Made by a program: the position numbers and the translations under genes. The notes beneath the pieces were generated by a model, which did not search any database, was not told where the DNA came from, and saw only the letters and a program-made list of their open reading frames with translations. A stretch of 12,865 nucleotides of DNA from Clostridiales bacterium (lineage in GTDB: Bacteria > Bacillota > Clostridia > Christensenellales > Borkfalkiaceae). This document shows, piece by piece, positions 11,506 through 12,865 of this stretch (within the stretch, counting starts at the first letter, position 1; the number at the start of each line of letters is the position of its first letter). The stretch is taken from assembly GCA_015069525.1 (NCBI GenBank), contig SVIK01000039.1, positions 1-12,865 of the forward strand, in the 5' to 3' direction.

Positions 11506-12865
11506 TTATTTGCTTTGGATATATTCGTCAATCGCTTTCGCCGCTACTTTACCAGCGCCCATCGCTTTGATTACCGTTGCTGCGCCCGTTGCCGCGTCTC
11601 CGCCACAATATACGCCCTCTATCGACGTCTTACCTACTTCGTCTACCGCAATTTCTCCGCGACGAAGCGTTTCAAGACCAGGCGTCGTTGCCTTTAACAA
11701 CGGATTGGGCGACGTGCCAAGCGACATGATTACGCAATCTACGGGAATAACGAATTCGCTTCCGGCAATCTCCTTAGGTGAACGTCTACCGCTTGCGTCC
11801 GGTTCGCCAAGTTCCATACGGATACATTCGATACCGTTTACCCATCCGTAAGAAGGGTCACGCGGGTCCGTCGTTTCCGTAGGCAAAATACGCGTGGGAT
11901 TGGTGAGCAAATCGAAAATAATACCCTCTTCCTTTGCATGCTCGATTTCTTCACGTCTTGCGGGCAATTCCTCTTCGCCACGGCGGTATACGATATGTAC
12001 CTCCGCACCCAAACGCTTCGCCGTACGCGCCGCGTCCATGGCTACGTTGCCACCGCCGACAACCGCTACGCATTTGCCGTGCTGAATAGGCGTATGACTA
12101 CCGACAAGGTATGCCTTCATTAAGTTGGAACGGGTAAGGAATTCGTTTGCGGAATATACCCCTTTTAAGCTTTCGCCAGGGATATTCATGAACTTCGGCA
12201 AGCCCGCGCCAGAACCGATAAATACCGCCTCAAAGCCGTATTCGTTTTTCAATTCCTCAATCGTGATAACGCGACCGATAACCATGTTCGTTTCCACTTT
12301 CACGCCGAGCGCTTTTAAGTTCTCTACTTCCTTTTTTACAATCGCCTTAGGCAAACGGAATTCGGGAATACCGTAAACAAGTACGCCTCCCGCTACGTGC
12401 AACGCTTCGAATACCGTCACGTCGTAGCCCATTTTTGCCAAATCGCCTGCGCAGGTAAGTCCCGCAGGGCCACTTCCTACAACGGCTACTTTATGACCGT
12501 TCGAGGGGGCAGGTACGGGTTTTTCCGTGCAATTTGCGTTATGCCAATCGGCAACGAAACGTTCCAATCTACCAATGCCCACCGCTTCGCAACCTGCTTT
12601 TATACCGCGCGTACATTTGCCCTCACATTGCGTTTCTTGCGGGCATACGCGTCCGCAAACTGCGGGCAAGGAAGAATCTTCCGCGATGATTTGATACGCG
12701 CCTTCAAAATCCCCTTCCGCTACCTTTGCAATAAATTCGGGAATTTTAATGTTGACGGGGCATGCAGATACGCAAGGACGGTTTTTACAGTTAATACAGC
12801 GTTTCGCTTCGTCTATCGCCATTTCCGCCGTGTATCCAAGCGCAACCTCTTCAAAATTTCCGTTG
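11506..12865 (-). CDS. GltD/NfnB-type NADPH-dependent flavoprotein with two Fe-S clusters, 5' end outside the window
   Basis: This is the glutamate synthase small-subunit fold. Counting from the methionine codon at 12820-12822, C9/C12/C17/C21 (CINCKNRPCVSACP) and C56/C60/C66/C70 bind two [4Fe-4S] clusters, GSGPAG (116-121) binds FAD, GGGNVAMDAAR (256-266) with YRR binds NADPH, and GGDAATGA (407-414) closes the FAD site. That methionine is not the start: the frame stays open to the window edge and reads NGNFEEVALGYTAE, matching the usual N-terminus of the family, so the gene begins to the right. It is either the electron-input subunit of glutamate synthase, which would pair with glnA in ammonia assimilation, or NfnB, the transhydrogenase subunit that exchanges electrons between NADH, NADPH and ferredoxin in anaerobes. 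The upstream neighbour, not visible, would decide. Confidence 0.9.
   Translation of the reverse strand, partial: NGNFEEVALGYTAEMAIDEAKRCINCKNRPCVSACPVNIKIPEFIAKVAEGDFEGAYQIIAEDSSLPAVCGRVCPQETQCEGKCTRGIKAGCEAVGIGRLERFVADWHNANCTEKPVPAPSNGHKVAVVGSGPAGLTCAGDLAKMGYDVTVFEALHVAGGVLVYGIPEFRLPKAIVKKEVENLKALGVKVETNMVIGRVITIEELKNEYGFEAVFIGSGAGLPKFMNIPGESLKGVYSANEFLTRSNLMKAYLVGSHTPIQHGKCVAVVGGGNVAMDAARTAKRLGAEVHIVYRRGEEELPARREEIEHAKEEGIIFDLLTNPTRILPTETTDPRDPSYGWVNGIECIRMELGEPDASGRRSPKEIAGSEFVIPVDCVIMSLGTSPNPLLKATTPGLETLRRGEIAVDEVGKTSIEGVYCGGDAATGAATVIKAMGAGKVAAKAIDEYIQSK

Noticed and set aside
12820..12822. ATG as the start of the gltD-like gene
   Set aside because: The frame is open upstream to the window edge and reads residues typical of the family N-terminus; no Shine-Dalgarno precedes this ATG.

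Overview
The window looks like a chromosomal segment of a low-to-moderate GC Bacillota, most likely an uncultured gut-type member of the Clostridia. The support is FabK-type enoyl-ACP reductase, a DegV/FakB protein, AAGGAG-type ribosome sites, a tRNA-Pro(AGG), intrinsic terminators after most genes, and sigma-A promoters close to TTGACA-N17-TATAAT. The lineage below class level is not determined. Almost everything is on the minus strand; the exceptions are the nadE tail at the left edge and a short transcription unit beside glnA.

Layout, left to right. (1) The 3' end of nadE (+) converges on a minus-strand lipid operon, fabK-fabZ-degV (346-2656). Its consensus promoter is followed by a perfect 10-bp palindrome in the leader. 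FabK and FabZ perform the last two steps of the fatty acid elongation cycle, and the DegV/FakB-like protein probably handles acyl chains. (2) glyA (2868-4118) and glnA (4267-5691) are separate units, each with its own promoter and terminator. (3) Divergent from glnA, a good plus-strand promoter, about 118 nt of foldable sequence and a strong terminator form a compact unit (5772-5923) that I cannot match to a known RNA family; it also contains a 19-codon ORF. (4) A GNAT acetyltransferase and a GxDLY/SGNH esterase follow, each with its own promoter.

(5) 7914-11060 is an accessory island of visibly more AT-rich DNA. It holds a 60-residue ribbon-helix-helix protein overlapping by 8 nt with an 856-residue single-chain restriction-modification protein (nuclease-like N-terminus, N6-adenine methyltransferase, one target-recognition domain). 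The promoter carries three palindromic sites with centres exactly 12 bp apart, the outermost covering the -10, which suggests autorepression by the small protein. The island is bracketed by related inverted repeats: 21 bp perfect plus 18 bp with one mismatch. The right copy appears interrupted by a 68-bp hairpin segment between 10-bp direct repeats. No transposase or integrase is visible.

(6) tRNA-Pro(AGG) sits beside the island. An 18-bp copy of its 3' end recurs 194 bp downstream, enclosing a structured, more GC-rich 176-bp segment. (7) The window ends inside a GltD/NfnB-type flavoprotein gene whose true start lies beyond the right edge.

The most interesting candidates are the island (RHH-controlled single-chain R-M, phased operators, nested inverted repeats) and the orphan structured transcript next to glnA. 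All assignments come from reading motifs; no database search was possible.
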